The notes beneath the pieces were generated by a model. That model did no database searches, was not told the origin of the DNA, and saw only the letters and a list, made by a program, of their open reading frames with translations. From positions 1,353 to 47,402 of the forward strand of contig JALHQC010000030.1 of the NCBI GenBank assembly GCA_022842165.1: DNA of 46,050 bases, read 5' to 3'. The position numbers and the translations under genes were made by a program. Source of the stretch: a bacterium. GTDB taxonomy: Bacteria; Pseudomonadota; Alphaproteobacteria; Rhizobiales; Aestuariivirgaceae. Below are positions 43,833-46,050 of the stretch, piece by piece. Each line of letters starts with the position of its first letter. Position 1 is the first letter of the stretch.

Positions 43833-44971
43833 CACATCACCCGCTCGGCGTTCCGCCACACGCGGCGCACGATTGGCAGTTCACCGTTCAGCTTGACCTG
43901 CACGAGATCGGCGCGCCGCCGCGGCTCGATTGCACCCCGATTGTCCAGCCCCGCAGCATGGGCGGGATTGAGCGTGATCAGCCGAAGCGCCTTGGCGAGC
44001 CCCATTCCTTCGACGGTGCGGGCGAGCGTGAAGACGGCAGGCAGCAAGCTCGACGGCACGTAGTCGGACGACAGCACATCGAGATGGCCATTGGCTGCAA
44101 CCTCGGCGGCTGAGATATTCCCCGAGTGAGACTTTCCGCGCACCACATTGGGCGCTCCCATCAGAACCGCAAGCCCATTGCGATGCGCGGCCTGTGCCGC
44201 TTCCCGCGTCGTCGGGAACTCGGCAATAGTCACACCATCAGAGATGGCTTCCTCGACATGCGCCTCCGTTGCGTCATCGTGACTGGCGAGCTTCACGCCC
44301 AGCCTTTGGGCCAGTTCGAGAATCTTCTGCTTGTTCTGCGCAGCATGCCGGCCTTGCATTTCACGGCGCTCTGCGATGTAGGCATCCATCTTCTCGGGCA
44401 TGATGATCTTCTTGCCGAGGTAATATTCCTTGAACTTGTCGATCGACACGAACTGCCTGGCACCCGGCGTGTGATCCATGATCGAGATGAGGTGCAGTGC
44501 GCCGGCAGTAGCCACCAGTTCCGCCGATTCCGCAGTGTCCTCGCAAGGCAGCTCGCAGCGCAGGTGAATGAAGTGCTCGGCTCTCAGGTGCCCTGCTCCC
44601 TGCGCCTCGCAGATTGCGGCAGAGAGGGCCCTCCCGTGATGCGCCGACAGATCAGTAGGATCGAAGGTGCCTGCACGCAACGCGTCAAACACGGTGGTGA
44701 TGCCGGCTGCCGCCACCTGTGCATCATGCGCCATCACAGCCGAAACCGGAGGCCACGCGACACCGGGCCTCGGATGATAGTGGTTCTCGAGATGATCGGT
44801 GTGAAGCTCTACGAGACCGGGAATGAGATAGTCGCCGTCGAGATCTTCTGCTTCCACCGACACCCTGCCCGCGATCACTTCGAAAATCTTTCCGTCCCGC
44901 GTCACGACCGTCCCGTCGATAATTTCGTCAGGGAGTACAACCTTGGCGTTTGTAAAGATTTTCTCGGTCAT
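43832..44971 (-). CDS. phnM: PhnM: ribose 1-methylphosphonate 5-triphosphate diphosphatase
   Basis: 379 residues. Canonical PhnM signatures: IPGLVELHTDHLENHYHPRP, SIMDHTPGARQF, VKLASHDDATEAH, MGAPNVVRGKSHSGNISA and the late LSSDYVPSSLLPAVF. It overlaps the DUF1045 gene stop upstream (ATGA) and phnN downstream, giving the order phnL-DUF1045-phnM-phnN. This is the paralogue most likely to serve C-P lyase. Confidence 0.93.
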   Translation of the reverse strand: MTEKIFTNAKVVLPDEIIDGTVVTRDGKIFEVIAGRVSVEAEDLDGDYLIPGLVELHTDHLENHYHPRPGVAWPPVSAVMAHDAQVAAAGITTVFDALRAGTFDPTDLSAHHGRALSAAICEAQGAGHLRAEHFIHLRCELPCEDTAESAELVATAGALHLISIMDHTPGARQFVSIDKFKEYYLGKKIIMPEKMDAYIAERREMQGRHAAQNKQKILELAQRLGVKLASHDDATEAHVEEAISDGVTIAEFPTTREAAQAAHRNGLAVLMGAPNVVRGKSHSGNISAAEVAANGHLDVLSSDYVPSSLLPAVFTLARTVEGMGLAKALRLITLNPAHAAGLDNRGAIEPRRRADLVQVKLNGELPIVRRVWRNAERVM

Positions 44972-45657
44972 GAAGGGGCCTTTGCAGTGGAGGCTTGAAG
45001 GGGAAACCGGCGATGAACCTCGAAGGGAGCGCCGTGCTGCGGCTCCACGAACAAGGTCAACGCATCGATGGTGATGGAGCGCTCCAGAACCGAGGCGAAA
45101 TGGTCTTCAGCCACTGGCAGCACATGCTGCAATTCAGCGGGGCCGAGCCGGCGCGACAGCGTCATGTGAAACCGGAATTCCTCGAAGACATATGGATAAC
45201 CCCAGCGTTCCAAGTTCTGGTCCTGGCGGGGCGAAAGTCCGGCGGCACGCCGTTTGGCAAGTTCTTCGACTGATGCCTGCTGGCGAAATCCATCGAGATC
45301 GCGAACGCAAGCCGAGGCCAGTTGATCGACTTCCTCCGAGGACCCTGCCGGACTCAGTGCGAGGAAACCATCGATCTGCCGCAGTGCAAGAGTGACTTCG
45401 AAGCGCTGCAAGTCGTCTGCGAGCATTGCCACTGCCGCCTCGAGTGCCGAAGCTGAATACCGCTCTTTCAGTGCGAAGGGCGGCTTCAGCGTGGCATGAA
45501 ATCCGTAGCGGCGCGGCTCCGCAGTAATCTCCACGAGATCGATGGCGTTTGGTTGAGCGCAAGCTCCGCCGCTGAACGCATCGCGTCCAAGCCACTGTGA
45601 GCCCAGCTGGTGCAGCAGGCTTGGTGGCTCAGGAGCATAGTATATCGCGAATCGCAT
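44968..45657 (-). CDS. DUF1045 phosphonate-metabolism protein
   Basis: 229 residues from ATG 45657 (ATG 45681 is in frame but MRFAIYYAPEPPSLLHQLGS with WLGRDAFSG is the usual family start). It is a 2H-phosphoesterase-like (RNA ligase-type) protein: the two H-x-T motifs appear as GFHATLKPPF and FHMTLSRRLG. DUF1045 genes are found in many C-P lyase operons; they may act on cyclic phosphate intermediates, which is inference. It overlaps the phnM start and is 36 bases after phnL. Confidence 0.87.
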   Translation of the reverse strand: MRFAIYYAPEPPSLLHQLGSQWLGRDAFSGGACAQPNAIDLVEITAEPRRYGFHATLKPPFALKERYSASALEAAVAMLADDLQRFEVTLALRQIDGFLALSPAGSSEEVDQLASACVRDLDGFRQQASVEELAKRRAAGLSPRQDQNLERWGYPYVFEEFRFHMTLSRRLGPAELQHVLPVAEDHFASVLERSITIDALTLFVEPQHGAPFEVHRRFPLQASTAKAPS

Positions 45658-45693
45658 CGGAGCAGGAAACCTCACGTCCATGAACGGATGATG

Positions 45694-46050
45694 TCAGCCG
45701 AGCGCGATCTCGCGCTGGCAGGCATGCCGGCGTTCACCCTCATCGTGAAACACGCCAATCACCGCCGAGCCAGCTGCCCTCGCCTCCTCGACCAGTTCCA
45801 GCACGCGCCTGCGGTTTTCGGAATCGAGCGAAGCCGTGGGTTCATCGAGAAGCAGGATGGGAAAATGTGCCGCGAAGCCGCGCGCGATGTTCACACGCTG
45901 CTGCTCACCGCCGGAGAACGTCATGGGTGAAAGGTGCCACAGCCGTTCAGGAATGTTGAGGCGCGCGAGAAGCATGCGCGCGCGCTCCAATGCAAGCTCG
46001 GGCGCAATGCCGCGCTCGGTCAACGGCTCGGCGACGATTGTTTCGGCGGG
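45694..46050 (-). CDS. phnL: PhnL: C-P lyase system ATP-binding protein (partial)
   Basis: Only the C-terminal 118 residues are in the window; the frame is open through the right edge. Present are AETIVAEPLTERGIA, signature FSGGEQQRVNIARGFA, Walker B PILLLDEPTASLDS and switch VIGVFHDEGE, with the RRHACQREIAL end typical of PhnL. The Walker A region lies beyond 46050. Its presence shows a C-P lyase operon (phnGHIJKL) continues to the right. Confidence 0.92.
   Translation of the reverse strand, partial: PAETIVAEPLTERGIAPELALERARMLLARLNIPERLWHLSPMTFSGGEQQRVNIARGFAAHFPILLLDEPTASLDSENRRRVLELVEEARAAGSAVIGVFHDEGERRHACQREIALG

Overview
The window reads as chromosomal DNA of a high-GC alphaproteobacterium, most likely Hyphomicrobiales (Rhizobiales). 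The reasons are a BacA/SbmA transporter with rhizobial-type termini, btaAB betaine-lipid genes, a PlcP-type phospholipase gene next to an Agt-type glycosyltransferase gene, and phn genes of rhizobial type. Assignments rest on motifs and remembered family features; no database search was possible.

Layout. (1) 1-5746: the right end of an integrated phage-like element. Its genes are tightly overlapping and all on the + strand: a deoxyribosyltransferase-like protein, a DUF5131 (Gp37/Gp68) protein, AT-richer small cargo genes, an excisionase-like protein and a tyrosine recombinase. It abuts the 3' end of tRNA-Asp(GTC). The left end lies outside the window. (2) 5747-9932: core genes: tRNA-Asp, a Rid-family protein, an Rsm22-like methyltransferase, a coiled-coil protein, bacA/sbmA and a glutathione S-transferase, closed by a strong bidirectional terminator. 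(3) 9965-16333: a 2122-residue autotransporter with an N-terminal P-domain, about 1350 residues of RTX-like repeats (including eight near-identical 42-residue units) and a C-terminal beta-barrel. (4) 16795-25019: a Gfo/Idh/MocA oxidoreductase, a TRIC-type channel and a six-gene peptide-type ABC transporter operon with an embedded acetamidase/formamidase gene. (5) 25246-31958: a surface-glycan-like locus with two BioF2-like acyltransferases, an ATP-grasp protein, a MOP flippase and a nucleotidyltransferase/thymidylate-kinase-like fusion.

(6) 32004-46050: a phosphorus-starvation supercluster. btaA-btaB (betaine lipid synthesis) is divergent from plcP-agt (phospholipid head-group removal and glycolipid synthesis). 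A phnC-D-E-E transporter follows, then a PhnM paralogue convergent with it and divergent from a second transporter phnD-C-E. Last comes the end of a C-P lyase operon read leftward (phnL, DUF1045, phnM, phnN). Candidate PhoB sites with 11-bp-phased half-sites related to CTGTCAT lie in three control regions. The likely logic is to release phosphate from membrane phospholipid, rebuild the membrane from the freed diacylglycerol with phosphorus-free lipids, and import and cleave phosphonates.

The most interesting items are this sparing-plus-scavenging cluster with its palindromic divergent Pho site, the P-domain/repeat autotransporter, a hairpin that would bury the bacA ribosome binding site, the 120-bp antisense overlap of phnN and phnE, and the uncharacterised glycan locus with its fusion enzyme.
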